NCBI GenBank assembly: GCA_030950365.1
Contig: JAUZRQ010000017.1
Span: forward strand, 1-32,858
From: Candidatus Zhuqueibacterota bacterium
GTDB lineage: Bacteria; Zhuqueibacterota; Zhuqueibacteria; Zhuqueibacterales; Geothermadaptataceae
Direction of reading: 5' to 3'
Length of the DNA stretch: 32,858 bases
Shown here: positions 15,830 to 23,603 of the stretch, piece by piece
Position numbering within the stretch: the stretch's first letter is position 1
Layout: every line of letters starts with the position of its first letter
Position numbers and translations under genes: made by a program
The notes under the pieces: model-generated
Told to the model about the DNA's origin: nothing
What the model saw: the letters and a program-made list of their open reading frames with translations, nothing else
The model's database searches: none

Positions 15830-15834
15830 CTCCT
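15830..15834 (-). promoter_or_regulatory. Ribosome binding site fixing the kinase start
   Basis: AGGAG on the minus strand is 9 nt from the ATG at 15820 but only 3 nt from the TTG at 15826, so the ATG is the likely start. Confidence 0.7.
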
Positions 15835-16240
15835 GATTAGTCCCTTAATCAAACGTCACCTGTGAAAGCAGGAAGGTAGGAATGATTATCCACAGCCGTT
15901 TTCGAGCAGCCCCGGCCGTCGGTGCGCCGAGAAACGTGCCAGAATCAGGCCGATCGCGCATATGGAACCGAACCCGCGGGCAGGCAGATCGCGGCAGCGC
16001 AGTGGGTTCAATATCCGTCGGCGAAGTATTCCGGCCTGATAATCTGAAAATGGTGGTATTACTGCATCATTATTACACACGAAAAACATTTGATGCAGAA
16101 AATTTCATGCAGGTTATGGATGAATCGTTGCAAGAAAGGCAGAGTGTGACACAAATGGCGGGAGTAAATTTGCAAGCCAGGCGAACAATGGAATCTTTCG
16201 TTTGTATTAAAGTGCTGAAAAGGAAAGTAGATAACCGTTT
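15835..16240. other. Intergenic region upstream of the signalling operon
   Basis: No supported gene lies here. The half nearer the Mth938-like gene (about 16040-16240) is AT-rich and should hold the operon promoter; TAATAAT on the minus strand near 16070 is a possible -10 box without a matching -35. A plus-strand open frame (15882-16256) has AGGAAGGTAGG before its ATG, but its protein looks random. Confidence 0.4.
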
Positions 16241-16642
16241 TCAGCAAGTCGAATGAAAAAGACCGGCGACTCGACAACCATCCTCTACCAGATGATTGTA
16301 CAGGGCAACCGCTTTGGGCGTGCGGTGAATGTGGTATTCCACGCCAAACTTATCCAGCCAGCGGCGAGTTTCGGAGGGCACGCGCAGCGCCCCCAGCATG
16401 CCCTGGGATAGGACGATCACCTCGGCGCCGTGCTCGAGAAGTTCCTGCACATCCGCTGGCTGGATGCCCGGATTGTGGCGGGTGCCGGTCTCACGCCAGT
16501 CCCACTCCCGAGCGCCCCCCGGAAAAACCTTGGCGTCCTTGAAAGCATGCTCGGTCCCATCCACCTCGAGACGTCCCCACGACAGTTTGACAATTCTTGG
16601 TGATGGGGCAGGGGATTCACGCGGTTTCGTTTTGGCCACCAT
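16241..16642 (-). CDS. Mth938-like (DUF498/NDUFAF3-type) domain protein
   Basis: This 133-aa protein consists almost wholly of an Mth938-like domain. Recognisable features are WGRLEVDG, KVFPGGAREWDWRETGT, HNPGIQPADVQELLEHGAEVIVLSQG and the later LYNHLVEDGCRVAGLFHSTC end. Family members are small soluble proteins of uncertain function, related to the AAMDC and NDUFAF3 proteins; no catalytic activity is established here. The ATG has GGGGAGA about 9 nt upstream. It stands alone: over 400 bp separate it from the kinase gene and over 700 bp from lpdA, so it is probably its own transcription unit. Confidence 0.85.
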   Translation of the reverse strand: MVAKTKPRESPAPSPRIVKLSWGRLEVDGTEHAFKDAKVFPGGAREWDWRETGTRHNPGIQPADVQELLEHGAEVIVLSQGMLGALRVPSETRRWLDKFGVEYHIHRTPKAVALYNHLVEDGCRVAGLFHSTC

Positions 16643-16762
16643 GACGAATCATCTCCCCGGAAAAAACCACGCTCCGTTGGCCTACTTGGCAGTAAGCTAT
16701 TGAGATTTGATATTTTTGCGTTTATGTATTTGTCGCAATTCAGCCTGTGCCACTATTGGTCT

Positions 16763-16809
16763 TTCCGGCTTTCAGCGGCGACCGGAAGAGATCCGCTGAA
16801 ATGCCGGAA
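16763..16809. repeat. Long palindrome / hairpin
   Basis: TTCCGGC (16763-16769) plus TTTCAGCGG (16770-16778) pair with CCGCTGAAA (16793-16801) and GCCGGAA (16803-16809), giving a 16-bp stem with one bulged T and a 14-nt loop. There is no T-run after it, so it looks more like a palindromic repeat than a terminator. Confidence 0.6.
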
Positions 16810-16850
16810 TCTCATTCCCGGCGCGTTCGATGAAGGGGGAATTTTGCAAT

Positions 16851-16882
16851 TTTTGTCATTCCACATTTGCGGAATGACAAAA
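16851..16882. repeat. 12-bp perfect inverted repeat
   Basis: TTTTGTCATTCC (16851-16862) and GGAATGACAAAA (16871-16882) flank an 8-nt loop. The stem includes its own A/T ends, so it might act as a weak bidirectional terminator, but GTCATTCC-type palindromes are also common as interspersed repeats. It lies immediately before repeat copy B. Confidence 0.55.
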
Positions 16883-16926
16883 TAAATGTAACTATTCAGT
16901 TATTTTCGTTGGATGAAATCTTGCTT

Positions 16927-17040
16927 GTTATCGCGAGCAGCCGCCGCGAGGCGGGTGCGCCTGTCCGACTGCTGGCGGACGGCGATCTCTTTGCAGATAT
17001 GCCAATGAGATCGCTTCTTCGCTCCGCTTATCGCGATGAC
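16927..17040 (-). repeat. Interspersed intergenic repeat, copy B (inverted relative to copy A)
   Basis: Read on the minus strand, this 114-bp segment aligns along its length with 3755-3866: GTCATCGCGATAAGCGGAGC at the start, AGTCGGACAGGCGC in the middle, TCGCGATAAC at the end. Outside it lies a second pair of inverted ends, TGTAACTATT (16887-16896) and AACAGTTACA (17054-17063). The left one belongs to a 15-mer (16887-16901) that differs by one base from 3714-3728 and stands at almost the same distance from its repeat. It is non-coding. Confidence 0.75.
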
Positions 17041-17187
17041 GAGCAAGAGGATAAACAGTTACAAATAGATTCAAAAGCTACCGCATCGAGTTTCATTGTT
17101 TAAATGGAGCTATCCGGCGAATGGTCAAGGGACACTATGAGAAGCTTATATCTTTTGAAGGCCTGTGGAATCGGTGTTGGGTTATCG

Positions 17188-17260
17188 GTTCCCGGGGCAT
17201 TGCCCCGGGCTTTGTTTATTCTGCCGCGTTGCGGCTGTGATGGCAGCGCACCCCGGGAAC
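17188..17260. repeat. REP-like palindromic element
   Basis: Outer arms GTTCCCGGGG (17188-17197) and CCCCGGGAAC (17251-17260) are exact inverted repeats. Inside them are two hairpins: CCCGGGGC-ATT-GCCCCGGG (17191-17209), followed by CTTTGTTTATT, and GCCGC-GTT-GCGGC (17223-17235). The arrangement resembles REP elements mobilised by RAYT-type transposases. The first hairpin and its T-rich tail could also end plus-strand transcription. No transposase gene is in the window. Confidence 0.6.
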
Positions 17261-17373
17261 ACGAAAAATCCACATCCGAGCATTCTGAAAGGCTGCAACA
17301 GGAATTATCGACCTGTTGGTGTTGAATCATGATGTTGAAAAACCAGCCGGTCCGCTTACAATGAGTCAGCGTT

Positions 17374-18798
17374 TTAACCTTTTTTCTTCGGCCGGTACAC
17401 GTGCGTGCTCTGGCCGAAGAACATCTCCGCGGCTTCCATCAGGGTTTCGGACAGCGTCGGATGTGGATGAATGGACAGCTTCAAGTCCGTGGCCAGCGCC
17501 GCCATCTCCACTGCCAGCACCCCTTCGGAGATCAGCTCGCCCGCGCCCGGCCCGACGATGCCCACGCCTAAAATGCGCTCGGTCTGCGGATCGATGAGCA
17601 GCTTGGTGACGCCATCGTTGCGGCCGAGGGTGGTGGCGCGACCGGAGGCGCCCCAGGGGAAGCGCACCACTTCCACCGGAATGTTCTTTTCTTTCGCCTC
17701 GCCTTCGGTGAGGCCGCAGTAGGCGATTTCTGGATCGGTGAACACCACCGCGGGAATGGCGTGCGGTTCGAACGCCACCCGGTGACCGGCGATGGCCTCC
17801 ACGGCCACCCGGCCCTCGTGCGAGGCTTTGTGCGCCAGCATGGGATTGCCGGCAATATCGCCGATGGCAAAAATGTGCGGATCGGTGGTGCGCCGCTGCG
17901 CATTCACTTTGACGAAGCCGCGTTCATCCAGCTCCACACGCGTGTTTTCCAGGCCGATGTTCTCGGTGTTCGGCCGCCTGCCTACTGACACCAGCACGCG
18001 ATCGAACACCCGCTCCATACCGGCCGCCTTTTCGCCGGCAAACTTCACCCGGATGCCGTTCGGCTCTTCGTGCAGCTCCACCACTTTGGTGCTCAGCAGC
18101 ACATCGTGGAACATGCGTTTCACCCGCGCTTCCAGAATCCGCACCAGGTCGCGATCCACCCCGGGCAGCAGGCCGGGGGTCATTTCCACCACGGTCACTT
18201 CCGAGCCCAGCGCCGAATAGACGGTGCCCAGCTCCAGCCCGATGTAGCCGCCGCCGATCACCAGAAGCGATTTTGGAATTTCTTCCAGCTCCAGCGCCCG
18301 GGTGCTGTCCATGACCCTCGGCGAATCGAGGTTCAGGGTGGGAATGGTCAGCGGGCGCGAGCCGGTGGCCAGCACAATGTAGTCGAACTGCAGCTCCTGT
18401 TCCTCGCCGGAGACGTGCTTCACATGCACCGACTGCGATCCAGTGAGCGTGGCCGTGCCCTGGATAAATTGAATCTTGCGCATTTTGGCGAGCTGGCCGA
18501 GGCCGCCCACCATTTTTTGCACCACGCTGGTTTTCCACTCGCGCAGTTTGTCGAGGTGGATGTTGGGCTCGGAAAACGCCACGCCCCAGTTTTTGGCCTC
18601 ACGCGATTCGGTGATCAAATGGGCCACATGCAGCAGTGCCTTGCTGGGAATACAGCCGCGGTACAGGCAGACGCCGCCGGGATGGGTCTCTTTGTCGATA
18701 AGCGTGACCTGCATGCCGAGGTCGGCGGCCAGAAACGCCGCCGCGTAGCCGCCCGGTCCGCCGCCGATGACGGCAATGTTTGGTTTTTGCGAATTCAT
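17374..18798 (-). CDS. lpdA: Dihydrolipoyl dehydrogenase (E3 of pyruvate dehydrogenase)
   Basis: This 474-aa FAD flavoenzyme reoxidises dihydrolipoyl groups on E2 and passes electrons to NAD+. The FAD-binding GGGPGGY motif is at 12-18 and the redox-active disulfide at Cys44 and Cys49 (CLYRGC, four residues apart as in the family). A second dinucleotide-binding site (VIGGGYIGLE) lies mid-protein, and the catalytic His-Glu pair is in HPHPTLSE (His446, Glu451). The longest frame begins with TTG at 18831, overlapping the E2 stop; the ATG at 18798 has AGGAG 11 nt upstream and sits where family members start. It is the third gene of the pdh operon, 29 bp after E2. No clear terminator follows. Confidence 0.95.
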   Translation of the reverse strand: MNSQKPNIAVIGGGPGGYAAAFLAADLGMQVTLIDKETHPGGVCLYRGCIPSKALLHVAHLITESREAKNWGVAFSEPNIHLDKLREWKTSVVQKMVGGLGQLAKMRKIQFIQGTATLTGSQSVHVKHVSGEEQELQFDYIVLATGSRPLTIPTLNLDSPRVMDSTRALELEEIPKSLLVIGGGYIGLELGTVYSALGSEVTVVEMTPGLLPGVDRDLVRILEARVKRMFHDVLLSTKVVELHEEPNGIRVKFAGEKAAGMERVFDRVLVSVGRRPNTENIGLENTRVELDERGFVKVNAQRRTTDPHIFAIGDIAGNPMLAHKASHEGRVAVEAIAGHRVAFEPHAIPAVVFTDPEIAYCGLTEGEAKEKNIPVEVVRFPWGASGRATTLGRNDGVTKLLIDPQTERILGVGIVGPGAGELISEGVLAVEMAALATDLKLSIHPHPTLSETLMEAAEMFFGQSTHVYRPKKKG

Positions 18799-18809
18799 GG
18801 GGAATTGTT

Positions 18810-18814
18810 CTCCT
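18810..18814 (-). promoter_or_regulatory. Ribosome binding site for lpdA
   Basis: AGGAG on the minus strand, 11 nt before the ATG at 18798. Spacing is long but it is the only candidate and excludes the TTG start upstream. Confidence 0.5.
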
Positions 18815-18827
18815 CGTCGAAACCGGT

Positions 18828-20588
18828 TCAACCTTCGAGCGCAATCATGAAGGGCTGTTCCAGCGCCGTGACGATCCAGCGCAGAAAACGCGCCGCATCC
18901 GCGCCGTCGATGATGCGGTGATCGTACGACACCGAAAGCGGCAGCATCAGCCGCGGCTGAAACTGGCCGTCGATGAACACCGGCTCATAGCTGCCGCGCG
19001 ATACGCCGAGAATGGCTACTTCCGGCCAGTTGATGATCGGCGTGAAGTTGGTGCCGCCGATGCCGCCCAGATTGGTGATCGTGAACGTGCCGCCCTGCAT
19101 TTCCTCGAGAGAGGTCTTGCGGTTGCGCGCACGGTCTGCGGCTTCGGCCACTTCCACGGCCAGTTGAATGATGTTTTTTTGATCCACATCGCGGATCACC
19201 GGCACCAGCAGGCCGCGCTCGGTATCCACGGCCACGCCGATGTGATAGTAATCCTTGAAAATGATCTCGTTTTTGGCAGTGTCAATGCTTGCGTTGAACT
19301 TGGGAAACACCTTCAGCGCCGCGGCCACCACTTTCAGCAAAATCGCCGTGATGGTGAGTTTGGCGCCCATGGCCTCGGCCTTGGGCGCAAACTGCTTGCG
19401 CAATTTTTCCAGCTCGGTGATGTCCGCCTTGTCAAACTGGGTAACGTGCGGAATGGTGTTCCAGGCGGTGCCCATGCGCTGCGCCGTGGCCCGGCGCACG
19501 CTGCTCATGGGCTCTTTGCGCACCGCGCCCCACCTGGTGAAATCCGGCATGGGGCCGGGCTGAAATACCGCGCCCGCCGGGGCGCCCCTGGTTTCGGCTT
19601 CGCGCCGGCGCAGATCGCGCGAATAGCGCTTCACATCCTCGATGGTGATGCGGCCGCCAGGGCCCGTGCCCGGCACCTTGCTGATGTCGATGCCGATTTC
19701 GCGTGCGAAGCGCCGCACCGCGGGGGATGCCGGCACCAGCTTTTTGCTCACCGACGGCGGGAACTCGCCTGCTGACGCCGCTGGCGAGGGAGCGGGTTCG
19801 GCCACCGGGGCCGGTGCAGGTTCCGCCACACCGGGTTGCGTTCTTTCTTGCGGCGCGGGAGCCGGCTCGGACACGGGTGCCGCCAGCGGAGGCGCCGGGG
19901 CTTCCGCCGCAGGTACCGTTGCCGGGGCCGTGACTGGCTCCGCGGACTCGGCAGTTTCCACCGTCATCAGCAACTGATGAATCTCGGCTTTGTCGCCTTC
20001 TTTGACCAGCACCTCTTTCACCCGGCCGGCAAACGGAGATGGCACTTCGATGGTGGCTTTGTCGGTCTCGATTTCCATGATGACATGATCTTTTTCCACC
20101 GTATCGCCGGGCTGAACGTGCACCTTCACCACATCGCCGGATTCGATATTTTCACCCAGCTCAGGCAGCCGCACTTCGCGGATCATGGGCTTGCCAGCGT
20201 CCGCTGCCGAGGCAGGCGCGGGAGCGGCAAGGGGGGGTTCGGCGACCGGCGTCGCCGCTGCGGGCGCGGGTTGCGGTCCCGCTACCGGTTCCGCTGTCGG
20301 TTCCGGGGCTTCCGCGACGACCGGCCCTGCTTCAGTGGTTGGCGATTCGGCGTTGACTTCGAACGTCAGGACCAGTTGGCCAACCTCGGCGACATCGCCG
20401 GGCTTGACGAGTATATCCTTCACCCGGCCCGATTCCGGCGCCGGAACCTCAATGGTGGCCTTGTCGGTTTCAATTTCCAAAACGGGCTGATCTTTTTCAA
20501 TGCTATCTCCTGGGGATACCAGAACCTGGATGATATCCCCCGAGGTAATATTTTCACCCAGTTCGGGTAATCGGAATTCCTTGATCAT
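18828..20588 (-). CDS. aceF: Pyruvate dehydrogenase E2, dihydrolipoyl acetyltransferase
   Basis: This 586-aa E2 core protein transfers acetyl groups from lipoyl arms to CoA. It has two lipoyl domains (about residues 3-78 and 136-212) with lipoylated lysines K43 and K177 in ETDKATIEVP. Both are followed by Ala/Pro/Glu-rich swinging linkers. An E3/E1-binding domain (about 283-322, ASPAVRRFAREIGID) precedes the catalytic domain (about 355-586), which ends with the active-site motif DHRIIDG (His557, Asp561). GAGG about 10 nt before the ATG serves as ribosome site. It lies 15 bp after aceE and 29 bp before lpdA. The plus-strand frames opposite it are shadows of its repetitive linkers. Confidence 0.95.
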   Translation of the reverse strand: MIKEFRLPELGENITSGDIIQVLVSPGDSIEKDQPVLEIETDKATIEVPAPESGRVKDILVKPGDVAEVGQLVLTFEVNAESPTTEAGPVVAEAPEPTAEPVAGPQPAPAAATPVAEPPLAAPAPASAADAGKPMIREVRLPELGENIESGDVVKVHVQPGDTVEKDHVIMEIETDKATIEVPSPFAGRVKEVLVKEGDKAEIHQLLMTVETAESAEPVTAPATVPAAEAPAPPLAAPVSEPAPAPQERTQPGVAEPAPAPVAEPAPSPAASAGEFPPSVSKKLVPASPAVRRFAREIGIDISKVPGTGPGGRITIEDVKRYSRDLRRREAETRGAPAGAVFQPGPMPDFTRWGAVRKEPMSSVRRATAQRMGTAWNTIPHVTQFDKADITELEKLRKQFAPKAEAMGAKLTITAILLKVVAAALKVFPKFNASIDTAKNEIIFKDYYHIGVAVDTERGLLVPVIRDVDQKNIIQLAVEVAEAADRARNRKTSLEEMQGGTFTITNLGGIGGTNFTPIINWPEVAILGVSRGSYEPVFIDGQFQPRLMLPLSVSYDHRIIDGADAARFLRWIVTALEQPFMIALEG

Positions 20589-20603
20589 GCTTGGGATCCT
20601 CTT

Positions 20604-23297
20604 CTATGATATCGCGGGGTTGGGTTTCTCCGGGTTGATTTCCAGATCCTTCATGGCTTTTTGAACCATCGACAGCTCGATCTGGCCGTCACGGTGCAAC
20701 GCCACCAGCGCGCCGAAGGCAATATGGCGCGCATCGACTTCAAAGAAATCGCGCAGGGCCTCGCGCGTTTCGCTGCGGCCGAAGCCGTCGGTGCCCAGTA
20801 CCACGGGCGGCTTCGGGAACCAGCGCGCCACGGAATTCGGCAGCGCCTTCACGTAATCCGATGCGGCCACGAACACGCCTTTTTCGTTCTTCAGCACGTC
20901 GCTGAGATAAGGCCGCCTGGCCGGCTTGTTGGGATGCAGCATGTTCCAGCGCTCGGTATCGATGCCGTCGCGGTACAGTTGCTTGTAACTGGTGACGCTC
21001 CACACGTCGGTGGCGACGTTGTATTTTTCTTCTAAAATCTGCCGCGCTTTCAGCGCCTCGTTCAGAATCGCGCCGGAGCCGAACAGGTGGGCGCGCAGTT
21101 TGGCGCGTTTTTTCGAAGACGCCTTGAAGCGGTACACACCTTTGAGAATGCCCTTTTTCACCTCTTCGCCATCCGGCATGGCCGGCATCGGGTAATTCTC
21201 GTTCATCACCGTGATGTAGTAGAACACGCTTTGCTGGTCCTCATACATCCGCTTGATGCCGTCGCGGATGATGACGGCCAGCTCGTAGGCGAATGCCGGA
21301 TCGTAGGTGATGAGATTGGGCACCGGGTAGGCCAGCAGATGACTGTGGCCGTCCTGGTGCTGCAGACCTTCGCCGGCAAGGGTGGTTCGGCCCGAGGTGG
21401 CGCCGATGAGAAAGCCGCGCGTGCGCATGTCCGCCGCCGCCCACACCAGGTCGCCGACGCGCTGCATGCCGAACATGGAGTAGAAAATGAAAAACGGAAT
21501 GGTGTTGATGCCGTAGGTGGCATAGGCCGTGCCGGCGGCGATGAAGCTGGACATGGAGCCGGCCTCGGTGATGCCTTCTTCGAGAATCTGGCCGTTTTTG
21601 GCTTCTTTGTAATACAGCAGGCTGTCGGAATCCACCGGTTCATAGAGCTGCCCCACGTGTGAGTAAATGCCCGCCTGACGGAACAGCGCCTCCATGCCGA
21701 AGGTGCGCGCCTCGTCCGGCACGATGGGCACGATCAGTTTGCCGATTTCTTTGTCGCGCAGCAGTTTGGCCAGCAACCGTACAAACACCATCGTAGTGGA
21801 GACTTCGCGGCCTTCGGTGCCCTTGTAAAATTCTTCGAAGATGGCTTCGGCCGGCGTCTTGATGGCCGGCGCCAGCTCGATGCGCGTGGGCACGAAGCCG
21901 CCCAGCTCGCGGCGGCGTTCGCGCAAGTAGCGCATCTCCGGGCTGTCCTCCGGTGGCCGGTAAAACGGCGCTTCGGCCACTTCGTCATCGGAAATGGGGA
22001 TGCCAAAGCGGGTGCGGAATTCGCGCAGCTCCTGCTCGTTGAGCTTTTTCTGCTGGTGGGTGATGTTTTTTCCTTCGCCGCTTTCGCCCAGGCCATAGCC
22101 TTTGATGGTTTTGGCCAGAATGACGGTTGGCGATCCGGTGTGCTCCACCGCGGCCTTATAGGCGGCGTACACCTTCTCAGGATCGTGCCCGCCGCGGCGC
22201 AATTTCCGCAGTTGCTCGTCGGACAGGTGTTTCACCAGCTCCAGCAAGCGCGGATCGGCGCCGAAGAAATGCCGGCGGATGAAATCGCCGCTGGACACGG
22301 TGTATTTCTGATACCAACCATCCACCACCTCGGTCATACGCTGCACCAGTACGCCGTCGTGGTCGGCTTCCAGCAGCGGATCCCAATCACTGCCCCAGAT
22401 AACCTTGATTACGTTCCAGCCGGCGCCGCGGAACATGGCTTCCAGTTCCTGGATGATCTTGCTGTTGCCGCGCACCGGGCCGTCCAGCCGCTGCAGGTTG
22501 CAGTTGATCACGAAAATTAGATTGTCCAGTTTTTCGCGCGCCGCCAGACTGATGGCGCCGAGGGCTTCCGGCTCGTCGGTTTCGCCGTCGCCGAGGAACG
22601 CCCATACCTTTTGATTGGTGCGCGGTTTTAACCCTCGATCTTCCAGATAGCGCATGAAGCGAGCCTGATAAATGGCCATGATTGGGCTCAGTCCCATGGA
22701 TACGGTTGGGAACTCCCAGAAATTTGGCATCAGCCATGGATGCGGATACGAACTCAGGCCGCCGCCCTTGCGCAGCTCGCGACGGAAGTTTTCGAGCTGC
22801 TTTTGCGTGATGCGGCCTTCGAGAAACGCGCGAGCGTAGATGCCGGGCGAGGCATGGCCCTGAAAATAGACCACGTCGCCGCCGCTCTCGTGCTCCTTGC
22901 CGCGGAAGAAGTGATTGAAGCCGACTTCAAACAGCGTGGCCACTGAGGCAAAGGTGGAGATGTGACCGCCGATGCCGGGCGACTCGATGTTGGCGCGCAC
23001 CACCATGGCCATCGCGTTCCAGCGAATGATGCTCTTGATGCGCCGCTCGATTTCCCGGCTGCCCGGAAATGGCGGCTGCTTTTCTTTGGGAATGGTGTTG
23101 ATGTATGGCGTGTTAGCCGTGAACGGCAGCCGAACGCCGGCCTTGTGCGCATAGTAATCCAGTTGCCGCAACAACCGCTGCACGCGCTCGGCGCCGCCGG
23201 TTTGCAGCACGTATTCCAGCGATTCCAGCCATTCCCGCGTCTCGACGCGTTCGATTTCGCTAAGGGCCTGTATGTCGTGCGTTGTTTTGTTGTTCAT
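20604..23297 (-). CDS. aceE: Pyruvate dehydrogenase E1 component, homodimeric type
   Basis: This 897-aa thiamine-diphosphate enzyme decarboxylates pyruvate and acetylates the lipoyl group of E2. Length and order match the single-chain AceE family rather than alpha/beta E1. The ThDP-Mg motif runs from GDGET (236-240) to NCNLQRLDG (265-273), and the conserved FQGHASPG stretch (145-152) carries an active-site His. Further AceE landmarks are SYPHPWLMP and RTTLAGEGLQHQDGHS. AAAGGAA lies just before the ATG at a short spacing. It is the first gene of the aceE-aceF-lpdA operon. The neighbouring pfk gene, over 300 bp upstream, supplies the glycolytic side. Confidence 0.96.
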   Translation of the reverse strand: MNNKTTHDIQALSEIERVETREWLESLEYVLQTGGAERVQRLLRQLDYYAHKAGVRLPFTANTPYINTIPKEKQPPFPGSREIERRIKSIIRWNAMAMVVRANIESPGIGGHISTFASVATLFEVGFNHFFRGKEHESGGDVVYFQGHASPGIYARAFLEGRITQKQLENFRRELRKGGGLSSYPHPWLMPNFWEFPTVSMGLSPIMAIYQARFMRYLEDRGLKPRTNQKVWAFLGDGETDEPEALGAISLAAREKLDNLIFVINCNLQRLDGPVRGNSKIIQELEAMFRGAGWNVIKVIWGSDWDPLLEADHDGVLVQRMTEVVDGWYQKYTVSSGDFIRRHFFGADPRLLELVKHLSDEQLRKLRRGGHDPEKVYAAYKAAVEHTGSPTVILAKTIKGYGLGESGEGKNITHQQKKLNEQELREFRTRFGIPISDDEVAEAPFYRPPEDSPEMRYLRERRRELGGFVPTRIELAPAIKTPAEAIFEEFYKGTEGREVSTTMVFVRLLAKLLRDKEIGKLIVPIVPDEARTFGMEALFRQAGIYSHVGQLYEPVDSDSLLYYKEAKNGQILEEGITEAGSMSSFIAAGTAYATYGINTIPFFIFYSMFGMQRVGDLVWAAADMRTRGFLIGATSGRTTLAGEGLQHQDGHSHLLAYPVPNLITYDPAFAYELAVIIRDGIKRMYEDQQSVFYYITVMNENYPMPAMPDGEEVKKGILKGVYRFKASSKKRAKLRAHLFGSGAILNEALKARQILEEKYNVATDVWSVTSYKQLYRDGIDTERWNMLHPNKPARRPYLSDVLKNEKGVFVAASDYVKALPNSVARWFPKPPVVLGTDGFGRSETREALRDFFEVDARHIAFGALVALHRDGQIELSMVQKAMKDLEINPEKPNPAIS

Positions 23298-23335
23298 CGT
23301 TCCTTTCTCGCTCCGTCGTTATGGATGTTCAGGGC

Positions 23336-23364
23336 ATTTTTAATAGAAAAGGGTTTGTTGACAA
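23336..23364 (-). promoter_or_regulatory. Candidate promoter of the pyruvate dehydrogenase operon
   Basis: On the minus strand TTGTCA (23364-23359, five of six to the -35 consensus) is followed after 17 nt by AAAAAT (23341-23336, four of six to the -10 consensus), about 38 nt before the aceE start. FCB-group promoters can differ from this consensus, so the call is tentative. Confidence 0.3.
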
Positions 23365-23603
23365 AAGTGATGTTTGTTTACTCTTGCAGGGGCGCTGTGG
23401 GCGCAGAGGCTCTTTGTCCGTTAATCCTATCGTAATGGCGCGGAAAAGCATGGCCGCAGTATTTTAAGAATCCATGCCGAAGGTGTCCGGGTTCAATCCG
23501 CGGCCAAGGCTTCAAAAAATCGGGCTATCGGTAAAGCCTTTGATTTTTCGCAACTTCAATGACTGCGCGAAATGCATGATCAAGTAGCTCTATGCATTTA
23601 GTT
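23365..23603. other. Spacer between pfk and the pdh operon
   Basis: No gene is seen. Just after the pfk stop an 8-bp inverted repeat (AAATGCAT 23570-23577, ATGCATTT 23592-23599) with a 14-nt loop could help end pfk transcription, although it lacks a good T-run. Candidate pdh promoter elements lie to its left. Confidence 0.4.

Noticed and set aside
15882-16256. Plus-strand frame of 124 codons with an AGGAAGGTAGG sequence before its ATG
   Set aside because: Composition looks random, it overlaps the Mth938-like gene and lies in the likely promoter region of the kinase operon. A ribosome-like sequence alone is not enough.
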